Of a DNA stretch of 64,000 nucleotides, positions 53,342-62,868 are shown one piece after another. Each line of letters begins with the position of its first letter. The first letter of the stretch is position 1. Source of the stretch: Chloroflexota bacterium (GTDB taxonomy: Bacteria > Chloroflexota > Anaerolineae > Aggregatilineales > J027); the NCBI GenBank assembly GCA_016234595.1, contig JACRBG010000046.1, positions 124,001-188,000 of the forward strand. Reading direction: 5' to 3'. Position numbers and translations under genes: made by a program. Below the pieces are notes generated by a model that had not been told where the DNA came from, did no database searches, and worked only from the letters and a program-made list of their open reading frames with translations.

Positions 53342-55726
53342 TTACCTTCTGACTCGGACAATTTCCGTGAGTTCAAATACATAGCGGCGTAGGCCATCGG
53401 CATAGCCATTCAAAAAATCTTGGGTTACAAGACGGGCAACATCCCCTGCCCCAGCTCGATGCAGCGCCTCAACTTGGGGGCGAAAATCACGCAGCGAAAT
53501 CACCATAGTGCCATCGGCGCGGGTCATGATGCCCCAACATAGCACTTTTTTCTCATTGTCGTCTTTGGCAGTCATAAATCGAGTTAGGGATGAAGTAGAA
53601 GCCACCCGCCCCACATTACTAAATACCTCAGTGCCCTTTAGCATGTCGTTCAAAATATCAATACGGTCGGGGATGCTGCGGAGCATGGGCTGCAATTTCT
53701 TGGGAACACTTGCCAAAATTTTGAGGGTAACGGTGCTAAAACTTTCCCCCATAAGCGCTACTTCTTTGTAACGTGTCATCAAAATGGCAAACATCTTGAG
53801 CATTTCAAGATAGTAGGTACGGGCTTCATTGAATTCTTTGGTCGCACCCTTTTTGTTGAAGTTATTGAGATCATTGAGTTGGAGCATCCATGCATAGGTT
53901 TTTTCATGCTGGGGGCCAATGTCTGTCCAAGGAGGCAACGGGCGAAATGTAACCGGGAAAATTCGATCTTGGGGGTTATGCACGCTGGCATCAATCGGAA
54001 TGAGAAAAGCTGGGGTCTCAAGATTTAATTCGCGCAAAGCATCTGACATTGTTTGGGCAGCCTTACGTTGATTGGTACTCCCAATGGTCAACGTCTCAAG
54101 AGCCTGCCTCAATTTTTGGCTAGGATCATAATATTGATTATAGAGCGCCCGATAAAGGATCAGAAAATCATTGACCGTCAAGTTCAATTCTTGATTACGT
54201 TTCATCAATAAGCGACGGAGTTCGTTCAGTTCGCGCACCAGTGGTAGAGTGACTTCAGCAGTCATCTCAAACGGCTCAACGGCCTCTTTGCGGAGGGGAG
54301 CCATAATCGCTGAAGGGGCTGCAATTTCTAACTGGATGGGGTGTAAACTGGGCCTTTCGATGGGAGGCAGGTGATTCATTTTGCGGCGAAGTGCGATAGC
54401 CTGATTGGTCAGAATTTCGGCGACCGCCATACCCCAAATAGCGTCGAAAAAAATATGCGATTGGTCAAAGACCGTACTTTTATCCGCGCGAAAAATGGTC
54501 AGGGCATGATCGCCAATACCCCGTCGGCCCCGCCGAATTTCCGAAAGGGGCACGGAGGAATCGGCCTCATCCCAATTAATCAACACGGGCGCATACCGTA
54601 GACGCTCGAACTGATCGGCAATTTCATTAGGGAGGCGGCTGCGCACCCCGCGCTGATGCTGGCGAGGAATCACCACCAGATATTGATCGAGAGTGGCTTT
54701 TTCGCGGCCCGACTTGGCATTAACGATGGACTGTGCAAAAGCCCGAATGGTAGCCTCATCGAGACGGTGTCCACGATGTTGAACAGGAATCAGGTAGTAT
54801 TCACCACGATATTGCACCGCGACTTGGGCTGATTCTAGGGTAATGGGGGTACGGGTATCGTTAAACTCACCGGGTTCGAGTATCGCCAAGAGGGACATCT
54901 GATCTTGATAGGCTTTACGCCGACCCATCAGCAAGGTTTCATCTTTTTCCCATGCCTGAATGATTTTATCAATTTGGCCCTCTTTCAGTTTGCGCTCCAA
55001 CGATTCTTTCACAAAGGCGCGAAATTGAGCTTGACGATAGGTAACATAGTCTTGCGAAATCGAAGATGGGACACCATAGGGGCGGCGTTTGACCCATTCC
55101 GAAATCAGATTGCTGCCATCCCCAATTTTTTCGTCCAACCGATGCAGATGATTACGTTCGTGCCATTCCTCGAACAGCAGGTCATCGTAAAGCAAGATTA
55201 GCTCAGACGCAGCGAGAATCCACGCGGCCAAATCATCAGCTTCAGAGGGAGAAAACTTTTCCTGACGGGCTGTTTGTTGAAAGCCAACCGTTTCACAGGC
55301 ATGGCGGCCTGTATCTTCGCGCAAGCCAAACTCCAAATAAAACTGCCATGTACCATTGGGAAAAGCCTCACTAGGGTCGCGCCCCACGGCTTGGAGCATT
55401 TTGGAATAGCCGCTAATCAAGATGGCTGGCGTTGTATAAAACGTCAAATAGGCGGCCCGATCCAAAAAAGTTGCCATGCCTTGATTGAGCAAGGCCAGCA
55501 TTTTGCGTGTCTCGTTTTCATTGACACGGCGGCCTTTGATACTGGCAAGCTGTGACCAGACCATTGTCACCACATTACCCGCCGGGAGAATACGCGAGAC
55601 TTCTTCGGCCAGTTCAGTGACATCGCGCAAATTGAGATGGGTAAACTCTTCGGTCGTATTCAAAACACTGATGAGCTTACGCATCGTCAGGCGCTGGGCA
55701 TTTTCTAAATCGGTTCCTGAATCCAC
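53342..55726 (-). CDS. 794-residue protein of unknown family
   Basis: No family recognised. The protein is soluble, without signal or membrane segment, and mostly helical and charged. Visible blocks are a helical N-terminus with LAEEVSRILPAGNVVTMVWSQ; a Trp/Asp-rich stretch (LYDDLLFEEWHERNHLHRL, about 190-208); an RGEYYLIPVQHRGHRLDEATI segment; RSRLPNEIADQFERLRYAPVL; and a helical region with FLILYRALYNQYYDP (about 520-535). The C-terminal part has a TMVISLRDF strand. No nucleotide loop, metal motif or DNA-binding motif is clear. It sits 15 bp after the TIM-barrel gene and 5 bp before purB, so it belongs to that operon. Confidence 0.7.
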   Translation of the reverse strand: MDSGTDLENAQRLTMRKLISVLNTTEEFTHLNLRDVTELAEEVSRILPAGNVVTMVWSQLASIKGRRVNENETRKMLALLNQGMATFLDRAAYLTFYTTPAILISGYSKMLQAVGRDPSEAFPNGTWQFYLEFGLREDTGRHACETVGFQQTARQEKFSPSEADDLAAWILAASELILLYDDLLFEEWHERNHLHRLDEKIGDGSNLISEWVKRRPYGVPSSISQDYVTYRQAQFRAFVKESLERKLKEGQIDKIIQAWEKDETLLMGRRKAYQDQMSLLAILEPGEFNDTRTPITLESAQVAVQYRGEYYLIPVQHRGHRLDEATIRAFAQSIVNAKSGREKATLDQYLVVIPRQHQRGVRSRLPNEIADQFERLRYAPVLINWDEADSSVPLSEIRRGRRGIGDHALTIFRADKSTVFDQSHIFFDAIWGMAVAEILTNQAIALRRKMNHLPPIERPSLHPIQLEIAAPSAIMAPLRKEAVEPFEMTAEVTLPLVRELNELRRLLMKRNQELNLTVNDFLILYRALYNQYYDPSQKLRQALETLTIGSTNQRKAAQTMSDALRELNLETPAFLIPIDASVHNPQDRIFPVTFRPLPPWTDIGPQHEKTYAWMLQLNDLNNFNKKGATKEFNEARTYYLEMLKMFAILMTRYKEVALMGESFSTVTLKILASVPKKLQPMLRSIPDRIDILNDMLKGTEVFSNVGRVASTSSLTRFMTAKDDNEKKVLCWGIMTRADGTMVISLRDFRPQVEALHRAGAGDVARLVTQDFLNGYADGLRRYVFELTEIVRVRR

Positions 55727-55741
55727 TGCTTATTCCTGCCG

Positions 55742-57679
55742 TTATTCGATTTCTTCATGAGGCGCGCGCAGCACTTTGGCAACATCCACCCCTAACATGA
55801 TTGATGACCCCACAACTTTATTGGGTGGCTCACTGACACCGGGTGTATAGACCCATGCACCAGTTAATTCGTTGAGATGGACGGTGACACGCTGGGGCGT
55901 ATCTTGATAATTCACTAAATGTAATTGACGGGTGCCGTCTTTTTCTTCCCAAATAGTCAGCAAAATTGGACCTTCGCTTTCAACCCGGGGATAGAAATCA
56001 CGCCCGATGGCATCCAATAAAGCCGATTGCAGTTGGGGCGGTGGCACAATGTATAAAGGCGAATGATTCATCGCTTCTTGTAATTTTAGTCGGACGGCCA
56101 GCCAGCGCGATAGGCGATGCCGATGATAGGCTCGCCAGCAAATCATCGCGCCTTGATTGAGCCGAATGCGTAATTGGCGGAAGCGCGGAATACGATGACG
56201 CAAGGGCCGCCAGCCTTCCCAAATTGTTTTGCTTGCGCTGGAGCGTGGCTTCCCTAAGGCGATGATACGACCGCCCTGCTCAACAAATTGGGCTAACCGT
56301 TGGTCAAGGCCATCCACTTGGCCGGGGGGCACTAGTAAAATTTTGACATTTGACCAGTCGTCATCATCCCCAACAATGCGCAAGGGATAGCCATTTTGGA
56401 TTAAGGTTTCACAAACCGCAAAAAAGATTGGGGCAATTTTAATCCAATCCCAACGAATCGCCTCGTATGGATGATAGACGGCAAGTGGACTGATGGGCAA
56501 TCGTTCATTTAACCAAGTGTGATGTTCTTCAAGCCAATGATTCATGGCCCCAATCACACGGCGCTGAGGTTCGTAGCGGCTGTGGAGCAGCATAGTAAAT
56601 TCGTTACGATGCAAATAGCCTGTGCCATTGACTACCATTGGTGAATGGACGGCAGCCGTCTCGGCCATGGCACGGCTAAATTGTTTAGCGGTTGCCATGC
56701 GCTCAATTCCCACCCCATCACGTTGGGGAAGCGTCACCACTGGCTTATCGCCTACCCGCGATTGGGCTGCCCCTATCGTAATGGCATTCGCAGCCACCGA
56801 ATTGTCCTCTTGGAGGCGTGGCAGGGCAAAATTGGGGATGAGCATAACATCTTGTACCGAGGCCATGTTTTCAATATCCACCCCCATCGCCACATAGCCG
56901 TTGCTGGCAATGACATCATAGTTGTTGGCGGTAATGACAATGGAGGGATTTAGGTCACGGGCCGTTTGCGACCAATCACGGACAGCAGCAGCAGCGAGAT
57001 CAGTACGCCAGCGCAAGTATTGACGAGTAGCAGAATCACGGGTATCCAAAATCAGCGGAATTTCCGCCCCATTAAACGCATTGGAATAGGCACGGCGGCT
57101 GTGTTCGTCAAAACTACCGATGGGGCCAAGTGGCATCTCAGCCACATCAACACCCGTGCCGCCTACCCACGCATTATCGAAAAAGATGCCATCCGCACCA
57201 GCTTCGATAATTTTGCGAACCCGTTCACGCACCTCGGTCAACCAACTGGCATTGGAAAGGGACGTGTAATATCGCCCGCGAAAATAGGGGATTTTGCGGC
57301 CATAGGGGTCAAGGGCATACCAATCTTTTTCCAAGTAGCTGCCTTGATAGACGCAATTGGAGGATTGGATGTAGCCGAATATTTTCACCCCGGCTTTGTG
57401 GTAATGCCCTACAGCCGAGCGAAATGATTCCCAGTCTTGTTCCTCGATTTCCGGCGGGAAGCCCCAATTGTAGGCGAGGAAAGCCCAATTGAAGCCCATT
57501 TGGGCGACCATTTCCGCACCCTCAATGGAGTGGGCAAGGTCATAGATTTTGTCGTCAACAGGCGCGTTCATAAACTTGATACGCAACATGCGACGTGTGC
57601 CCGGCCCCCCCCACAAATAAATGGGGCGGAATTGGCCGAGATTGAGAGAGTCCATCACAGAACGCTGCGGTTGTGGCAT
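55742..57679 (-). CDS. Cytoplasmic TIM-barrel glycosidase-like protein
   Basis: 645 residues without signal peptide. The N-terminal two thirds look like a hypothetical glycosidase barrel of the GHL6 or alpha-galactosidase-like kind: VKIFGYIQSSN, a conserved GADGIFFDNAWVGG (strand-end Asp pair), and IVITANNYD. A Rossmann-like subdomain (VKILLVPPGQVDGLDQRLAQFVEQGGRIIALG, as in beta-galactosidase trimerisation domains) and a small C-terminal beta domain (RQLHLVNYQDTPQRVTVHL) follow. It probably acts on an intracellular oligosaccharide. It is first in the cluster with the 794-residue orphan and purB. Confidence 0.78.
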   Translation of the reverse strand: MPQPQRSVMDSLNLGQFRPIYLWGGPGTRRMLRIKFMNAPVDDKIYDLAHSIEGAEMVAQMGFNWAFLAYNWGFPPEIEEQDWESFRSAVGHYHKAGVKIFGYIQSSNCVYQGSYLEKDWYALDPYGRKIPYFRGRYYTSLSNASWLTEVRERVRKIIEAGADGIFFDNAWVGGTGVDVAEMPLGPIGSFDEHSRRAYSNAFNGAEIPLILDTRDSATRQYLRWRTDLAAAAVRDWSQTARDLNPSIVITANNYDVIASNGYVAMGVDIENMASVQDVMLIPNFALPRLQEDNSVAANAITIGAAQSRVGDKPVVTLPQRDGVGIERMATAKQFSRAMAETAAVHSPMVVNGTGYLHRNEFTMLLHSRYEPQRRVIGAMNHWLEEHHTWLNERLPISPLAVYHPYEAIRWDWIKIAPIFFAVCETLIQNGYPLRIVGDDDDWSNVKILLVPPGQVDGLDQRLAQFVEQGGRIIALGKPRSSASKTIWEGWRPLRHRIPRFRQLRIRLNQGAMICWRAYHRHRLSRWLAVRLKLQEAMNHSPLYIVPPPQLQSALLDAIGRDFYPRVESEGPILLTIWEEKDGTRQLHLVNYQDTPQRVTVHLNELTGAWVYTPGVSEPPNKVVGSSIMLGVDVAKVLRAPHEEIE

Positions 57680-57798
57680 AAGGTTGGCAAATCTCGCTAA
57701 AAGGCAAAATTTGCAGTTTGCTAACTGCGTCTCACCGATTACAATATTTTATGAGTCTAAAAGTGATTGCGTTTTTTCACAAGGAATTGCGGATTTTT

Positions 57799-58131
57799 AT
57801 GGCAAAAGAGTCAACATTAGACAAACAACGCATCAAAGCAATGAAAGAGGGCCGCGACAAAAAGGCACATGAACACTTTGTGCAATATGCCCCGGTCTGG
57901 TTAGTGGCAGAAGAACCGCTACTCAACCGCGATACCCTCTATTTCAACGTCGTTTTTCAACATCCACAATATGGCTGGGTGAATCGTCATTATGCCTATG
58001 ATGTGGTTACGGATGTGCTGTATCACAAGGGGCAGCAATCTATTGACGAGGAGACAGCGCTGGATATCCAAACCAAAGACCCCTATATCAAGGCGGCAGG
58101 TTTTAATTCAGTGCAGGCCTACGGTGGTTAG
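57799..58131 (+). CDS. Hypothetical protein, 110 aa
   Basis: 110 residues from ATG 57799 (an AAGGA lies further upstream; ATG 57751 is possible). Basic N-terminus, then strands YAPVWLVAEEPLLNRDTLYFNVVFQHPQYGWVNRHYAYDVVTDVLYH. Compact and soluble with aromatic-rich strands. No family was recognised. Divergent from the TIM-barrel gene, convergent with the glycosyltransferase gene (10-bp gap). Confidence 0.6.
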   Translation: MAKESTLDKQRIKAMKEGRDKKAHEHFVQYAPVWLVAEEPLLNRDTLYFNVVFQHPQYGWVNRHYAYDVVTDVLYHKGQQSIDEETALDIQTKDPYIKAAGFNSVQAYGG

Positions 58132-58141
58132 ATCGCTTGGC

Positions 58142-59482
58142 CTATTGCCCGCAGACACATGTCACGCAGGGAATAGGCCGCACTTGCACTAATAGCTCCG
58201 AGAAAACTGCCAGTAATTGATCTACAATTCGTCCCCAACTATATTGCTCAGCGACCTGCGCGGCAACCTCACCCATCTTGGCAGAATGTTCAGGATTCCT
58301 GACAATTTTGTGGATGGCCTCAGCTAAGACCGCTGGTTCACGCACAGGCACTAGATAGCCCGTTTGCCCATCCCGAACCAAAAAGGCTAATCCGCCAACC
58401 TGCGAAGCAATTACAGGCGTCCCGCAGGCCATCGCCTCTAAGGCCACCATACCAAAACTTTCATAATCGGATGGCATGATAAGAGCTTGGGCGGCGTTGT
58501 AGTAGTATGGCAGAGTGTCCTGGTCTTTGGCCCCAATAAAAACCATGGTTTCCTCAAGGCCCAAGTCTCGACATTTGGCCCGAATGCGCTGCATTTCTTG
58601 ATGGGCCATATCTAGTGGGTCACCCCCAATAATCACCATACGTACCCCTTGCAGCGTGTCTGGAGAGCCAGCTTTGAGATGGGCTAGGGCCTCGCAAATG
58701 GTATCCACACCTTTTAGGGGTTCGATGCGTCCAACAAACAATAGCATTTTTTCGTCGGCATGGAGTCCAACTTTTTGTCGGGCTAAGGCTTTATCCATTG
58801 GATGAAAGCGCATTAAATCTACCCCCGGCGAGACAGTCTCAATACGGCGACGATCCGCCCGATAAAGCCATAACATCTGCATTCGTTCAGCGGGAGTGGC
58901 GGCAATCAAGCGATCCGCCCGATTGATAATCTCAGTTTCCATCATAGCCCGCCGATTGGCCTGCAAAGATAGCTGAGTGCTGCGAACTGAGGGCTGACGT
59001 GGGCCATCAATGCGTGTTTTCATATGACCCAAGGTATGGAACATTTGCACAAATGGCACATGCCAATCGTGCTTCAATTCATGCGCCACCACCCCACTCA
59101 ACCAATAGTGGCTGTAGATAAGATCATAATGTAAGCCATTGGAACGGGCAAATTCCAACAGGGCCTCGCGAAAATCTGATAGATAGGGATAGACCGTATC
59201 AGGGTCAAGTACTTCGGCAGGGCCAGCCGGCAAATAAATTAGCCGTGCATTTTCGCCCATTGGCACAATTGCTCCGATAGTTTCGGGGGCATTTTCGCGC
59301 GTAAAAACATCAACCTTAATGCCTCGCCGCCCCATCGCACAGGCGATCTCACGCACATAGACGTTCATCCCGCCTGTTTTTTTGCCCCCTAATGAAGCCA
59401 TTGGCGACGTATGGAGACTTAACATCGCCACACGACGGGGGATGTAATTGCAATTTGTTAATGGAATCAGGGGATTGTTCAC
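58142..59482 (-). CDS. Glycosyltransferase family 4 (GT-B), sucrose-synthase/MshA-like
   Basis: 446 residues with the GT-B fold. The N-terminal domain starts with the GGMNVYVREIACAMGRRG loop typical of sucrose-phosphate synthase- and MshA-like GT4 enzymes. The C-terminal domain has LLFVGRIEPLKGVDTICEAL and the nucleotide-sugar motif MPSDYESFGMVALEAMACGTPV (E-x7-E). It transfers a sugar from an NDP-sugar to an unknown acceptor in the cytoplasm. It follows the acetyltransferase gene by 27 bp and may be part of surface-glycan synthesis. Confidence 0.92.
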   Translation of the reverse strand: MNNPLIPLTNCNYIPRRVAMLSLHTSPMASLGGKKTGGMNVYVREIACAMGRRGIKVDVFTRENAPETIGAIVPMGENARLIYLPAGPAEVLDPDTVYPYLSDFREALLEFARSNGLHYDLIYSHYWLSGVVAHELKHDWHVPFVQMFHTLGHMKTRIDGPRQPSVRSTQLSLQANRRAMMETEIINRADRLIAATPAERMQMLWLYRADRRRIETVSPGVDLMRFHPMDKALARQKVGLHADEKMLLFVGRIEPLKGVDTICEALAHLKAGSPDTLQGVRMVIIGGDPLDMAHQEMQRIRAKCRDLGLEETMVFIGAKDQDTLPYYYNAAQALIMPSDYESFGMVALEAMACGTPVIASQVGGLAFLVRDGQTGYLVPVREPAVLAEAIHKIVRNPEHSAKMGEVAAQVAEQYSWGRIVDQLLAVFSELLVQVRPIPCVTCVCGQ

Positions 59483-59509
59483 AGTCGGCCCCTCGGCACT
59501 ATTGGTATT

Positions 59510-60559
59510 TTAGTTAGGTACGGCAGTTGGTTCAACGGAGATGACATGAGACGCATAGGAAGCCATCAACATAAATACGTGGGTATCCACCGCACCCATA
59601 CGATATTTATATTCTTCGTTGCCACGCAAAAAGTCGAATCGTTTATAACCATGTTCGATGGCAAATTGGATGAGGTAAGACAAGAGTACGATGCCAGCGC
59701 TCAAGCCCTGTGCAGCTTCAATATCTAAGCCCGAATTGTATATCTGGACTTCATTGCTATAGAGGAAGTTCATGTAAGCGGCAGCGTGACGTCCCTCTAC
59801 AGTGAGAAAGGCGATTTGCAGCCAACCACGCGCCATTAACAAGGGAGTGACTTGTTTAAAGAAGGCCACATTTTGGGGATTTTCCAAGAATTGTGTCTTA
59901 TCTTCAGAAGCACGGGCCATTAGGCGTAAGAAAATGTCTGTTTCGGCAGCAAGGTCATGCTCCGGCCCAACCGCATACCAAGCGACAGGGCTTTCTTCGC
60001 TGCGGCGCAATTTACGGCGGATTTCATGGCGTTGTTTCTTATCAAGTGTTTCAAGATAGGCATCCCAAGTGGAAGGCAATTCGATGACAGGGCAAACTTC
60101 TTGGGGTTTGATTTCCACCGAAAGGCCGCGTTCTTGAAGCAATTGAGGGAAGAATTTCAAGACAGGCGAGCCTTCCGGAATATTACACAAATCAATAAAG
60201 TCATAACATGATTGGTGTTCATCCACATAAGTCGCCAACATCTCAAAGACCAATGATTCATAGTCCTGATGGACAATTGTTTCCAAATAGTCAGTCACAT
60301 CAACACAACCCACACTGCGGACGGTACGGCCTGTTTTGGCTCGTTGTTCGATAAACCAAGGGGCAAGCCCGACTAATTGGCCTGCGTCATTGCGCACGGC
60401 TAACACCCATAGGTCGCCGGGATGGTAAGCTGACCACCATGTTGATTGCCATTCCCACGTCAAGAAAATTCGATTATGGCTGACATGCGTCAATAATTCT
60501 GACCATTCCGCACGTAATTTTTCAAATACCTCTGCGGTTGTGAAAGATTCAATCTTCAA
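59510..60559 (-). CDS. GNAT acetyltransferase, CelD/BcsL-like
   Basis: 349 residues. Two tandem GNAT-like folds of the Acetyltransf_6 (CelD/BcsL) type: an N-terminal degenerate fold (WSELLTHVSHNRIFLTWEWQSTWW, DLWVLAVRN) and a C-terminal one (KKQRHEIRRKLRR, AAAYMNFLYSNEVQIYNSGLD, YKRFDFLRGNEEYKYRMG). These proteins acylate sugars or cell-surface polymers. It is the upstream partner of the GT4 gene. Confidence 0.88.
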   Translation of the reverse strand: MKIESFTTAEVFEKLRAEWSELLTHVSHNRIFLTWEWQSTWWSAYHPGDLWVLAVRNDAGQLVGLAPWFIEQRAKTGRTVRSVGCVDVTDYLETIVHQDYESLVFEMLATYVDEHQSCYDFIDLCNIPEGSPVLKFFPQLLQERGLSVEIKPQEVCPVIELPSTWDAYLETLDKKQRHEIRRKLRRSEESPVAWYAVGPEHDLAAETDIFLRLMARASEDKTQFLENPQNVAFFKQVTPLLMARGWLQIAFLTVEGRHAAAYMNFLYSNEVQIYNSGLDIEAAQGLSAGIVLLSYLIQFAIEHGYKRFDFLRGNEEYKYRMGAVDTHVFMLMASYASHVISVEPTAVPN

Positions 60560-60768
60560 AACAAGCCCCTCTCAAAGTTCATGGATTATTGGCGGTAGCA
60601 CTCAATTAGACGCTATTGGGATTTATTTGTTTACCCACAAGAGCATAGTCGCGTTCGTCATTCTCTAAAACTCTTAGATATTGGGCAATTAGACTAAAAC
60701 ATATAATGAAGTATCTAGTGGGGTCAAACCTAATTCTCACGGACGACTCTCACCCTAAGCCAAATGTG

Positions 60769-60823
60769 TTGCACGTTCATGTTAACCATGCTACACTGCC
60801 CATAATAAGAATATAGTTAACAT
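60769..60823 (+). promoter_or_regulatory. Promoter with flanking inverted repeat upstream of the receiver-CpaE gene
   Basis: TTGCAC (60769-60774), a 17-bp spacer, and TACACT (60792-60797). ATGTTAAC (60779-60786) lies in the spacer and its complement GTTAACAT (60816-60823) lies downstream of the predicted start point. This is a plausible repressor operator around the promoter of 60865. The rest of the 305-bp gap shows a stray TATAAT near 60700 and nothing else. Confidence 0.5.
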
Positions 60824-60864
60824 AAGCAAAATTCAGCAAACTCTCATTTCAGAGAGGCGCATTT

Positions 60865-62022
60865 ATGGCGACCACAATCCTTGTTGTAGATGACGATGTA
60901 GACAGTTTGAAGTTGATTTCCTTGATGCTTCAGCGCCAAGGCCACGATGTCATTTCGGCGGATTCAGGCGGGCGAGCAATCGAAAAGGCCAGCGCAGAGC
61001 AACCTGACCTTATCATTCTGGACGTGATGATGCCAGATATGGATGGGTATCAGGTCTGTCGACAACTCCGCAGTGAAGCCAGAACACGTGATATTCCCAT
61101 TATCATGTTTACCGCCAAAACTTTGATTGACGATAAAGTGGCGGGTTTTGAGGCGGGCGCAGACGACTACCTGACTAAACCCACTCACCCCGCTGAATTG
61201 GCTTCGCGTGTCAAAGCAGTTTTAGCCCGCAGCATCGCCCGCAAGAAAGAATCGGGCGGTGACGGCGCGGAACAAACAGCAGTTATCGCCCTGCTCGGCA
61301 CCAAAGGCGGCGTTGGCACCAGTACCCTAGGGATTAACATTGGGGCTTTGTTAGCAACCCGCGAAAAAACTACGATAGCGGATTTCCGACTTGGTCAAGG
61401 GACACTAGGTTTAAGTTTGGGTCAAGTGAAATCCACCGGGTTAGCCAATCTATTGAGCTTGCCACCCAATGAAATTACGCCCCAAAAAGTAGAATCCGAG
61501 TTGGTCGCGCACAAATCTGGCTTGCAGCTACTTCTTTCGACCACCCGTCCACGCGAAAACCAAATCAATCTATCTCAAGATGCCGCAGTATTAATTTTGC
61601 GCCATCTGCGAAGTCTGTCCACTAATGTAATCGTAGATTTAGGGTCAGGCTTAAATCGCTTTAGTGCAAGAATGGTACGCGAAGTTGATCATGTGATCGT
61701 CACCATTGAACCAAGCCGAATCGCGTTGATTATGGCGCGGGGCATTTTGCAGGAAATTAAGCAAATTGGGCTAAACCCGTCGAGCATCAGTGCGGTCATC
61801 ATTCACCGAGCACCCTCGAACACCCATATTCCATGGCAAGATGCCGAGCAAATTCTTGATCATGAGATTACCGCCATGATTTCGGCAGTACCCGATCTCG
61901 CATTTGAGGCCACTGAAGCGGCTGAACCCATGGTGTTGTATGCGCCCGATTCGATTCTGGCAAATCAACATGTTAAATTGGTCGAGGAACTGATTAAACG
62001 GACTAAAGGCGAACCAGCGTAA
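60865..62022 (+). CDS. Response-regulator receiver fused to CpaE/MinD-like ATPase
   Basis: 385 residues. The receiver domain (about 1-120) is complete: Asp10-Asp11, phospho-acceptor Asp53, Thr83, Lys105. After a linker comes a CpaE/TadZ-type deviant Walker ATPase with LGTKGGVGTSTLGINIGALL (144-163). The signature Lys147 is kept but the P-loop Lys is Thr152, as in many CpaE-type proteins. Switch region TIADFRLGQGTLGLSLG follows. CpaE-like proteins place pilus (Tad) or other machines at cell sites. No tad or pilus genes are visible, so the target is unknown. GAGAGGCGC lies before the ATG. Confidence 0.92.
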   Translation: MATTILVVDDDVDSLKLISLMLQRQGHDVISADSGGRAIEKASAEQPDLIILDVMMPDMDGYQVCRQLRSEARTRDIPIIMFTAKTLIDDKVAGFEAGADDYLTKPTHPAELASRVKAVLARSIARKKESGGDGAEQTAVIALLGTKGGVGTSTLGINIGALLATREKTTIADFRLGQGTLGLSLGQVKSTGLANLLSLPPNEITPQKVESELVAHKSGLQLLLSTTRPRENQINLSQDAAVLILRHLRSLSTNVIVDLGSGLNRFSARMVREVDHVIVTIEPSRIALIMARGILQEIKQIGLNPSSISAVIIHRAPSNTHIPWQDAEQILDHEITAMISAVPDLAFEATEAAEPMVLYAPDSILANQHVKLVEELIKRTKGEPA

Positions 62023-62097
62023 ATTCCGTGTCACCAATTGAAGTGTTCTTGGCTATAATAAACAACACTGTTAATTTGGTGAGACTGTTTTACGAAA

Positions 62098-62868
62098 ATG
62101 TTTGAAAAAGAAATTTTACAAATTGTTGAATTGTTACAACATGCTGAATATGCCATTGCGCTGACAGGGGCTGGAATTAGCCGTCCTTCAGGTATCCCTG
62201 ATTATCGTAGCCCAGATTCGGGCTTGTGGTCACGGCATAACCCCTATGAAGTTGGCAGCATCCAAGGCTTTCGTTTTCAACCTGCCCGTTTTTACGACTG
62301 GATTCGCCCGTTAGCAACGTTGATTCTTAATGCCCAACCTAATCCAGCCCATCTCGCCTTGGCCCATTTGGAAAGCACTGGCATGTTGAAAAGCATCATT
62401 ACCCAAAATATTGATTTATTGCATGGCAAGGCTGGTTCCAAAACCGTTTATGAAGTACATGGTCACATCCGTGAAGTCACCTGTATCTCATGTTTTACCA
62501 TTTACCCAGCCCAAGATTTTCTGCCCCCATTTTTGAATAACGATCAAGCTGATATTCCACGCTGCCCCAAGTGTGGCGGGGTATTAAAACCAAATGTCAT
62601 TCTATTTGGTGAGCAACTTCCGGCCCAAGTCTTGCTGCGAGCGGAGCAAGATACTCGCAAAGCCGATATGATGATTGTGGCTGGATCATCACTGGAAGTA
62701 TATCCAGTAGCGGATTTACCCCGCCGCATAAAGGAACATGGGGGCAGTCTGGTGTTGGTTAATCTTGAACCAACAAGTTATGATAGAATGGCAGACGTTG
62801 TAATTCATGCCGATGTAGCAGACATCCTCCCGCGGATTGTCAACCAACTGGAAGGTGCGGCTTCATGA
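62098..62868 (+). CDS. Sir2-family NAD-dependent protein deacylase
   Basis: 256 residues. All sirtuin motifs: ALTGAGISRPSGIPDYRS (21-38) for NAD, TQNIDLLHGKAG (102-113), catalytic His121 in EVHGH, and the zinc cysteines 129, 132, 156, 159 (CISC and CPKC). It removes acyl groups from lysines with NAD. The stop overlaps the next start (ATGA), so the kinase is translationally coupled. Confidence 0.96.
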   Translation: MFEKEILQIVELLQHAEYAIALTGAGISRPSGIPDYRSPDSGLWSRHNPYEVGSIQGFRFQPARFYDWIRPLATLILNAQPNPAHLALAHLESTGMLKSIITQNIDLLHGKAGSKTVYEVHGHIREVTCISCFTIYPAQDFLPPFLNNDQADIPRCPKCGGVLKPNVILFGEQLPAQVLLRAEQDTRKADMMIVAGSSLEVYPVADLPRRIKEHGGSLVLVNLEPTSYDRMADVVIHADVADILPRIVNQLEGAAS

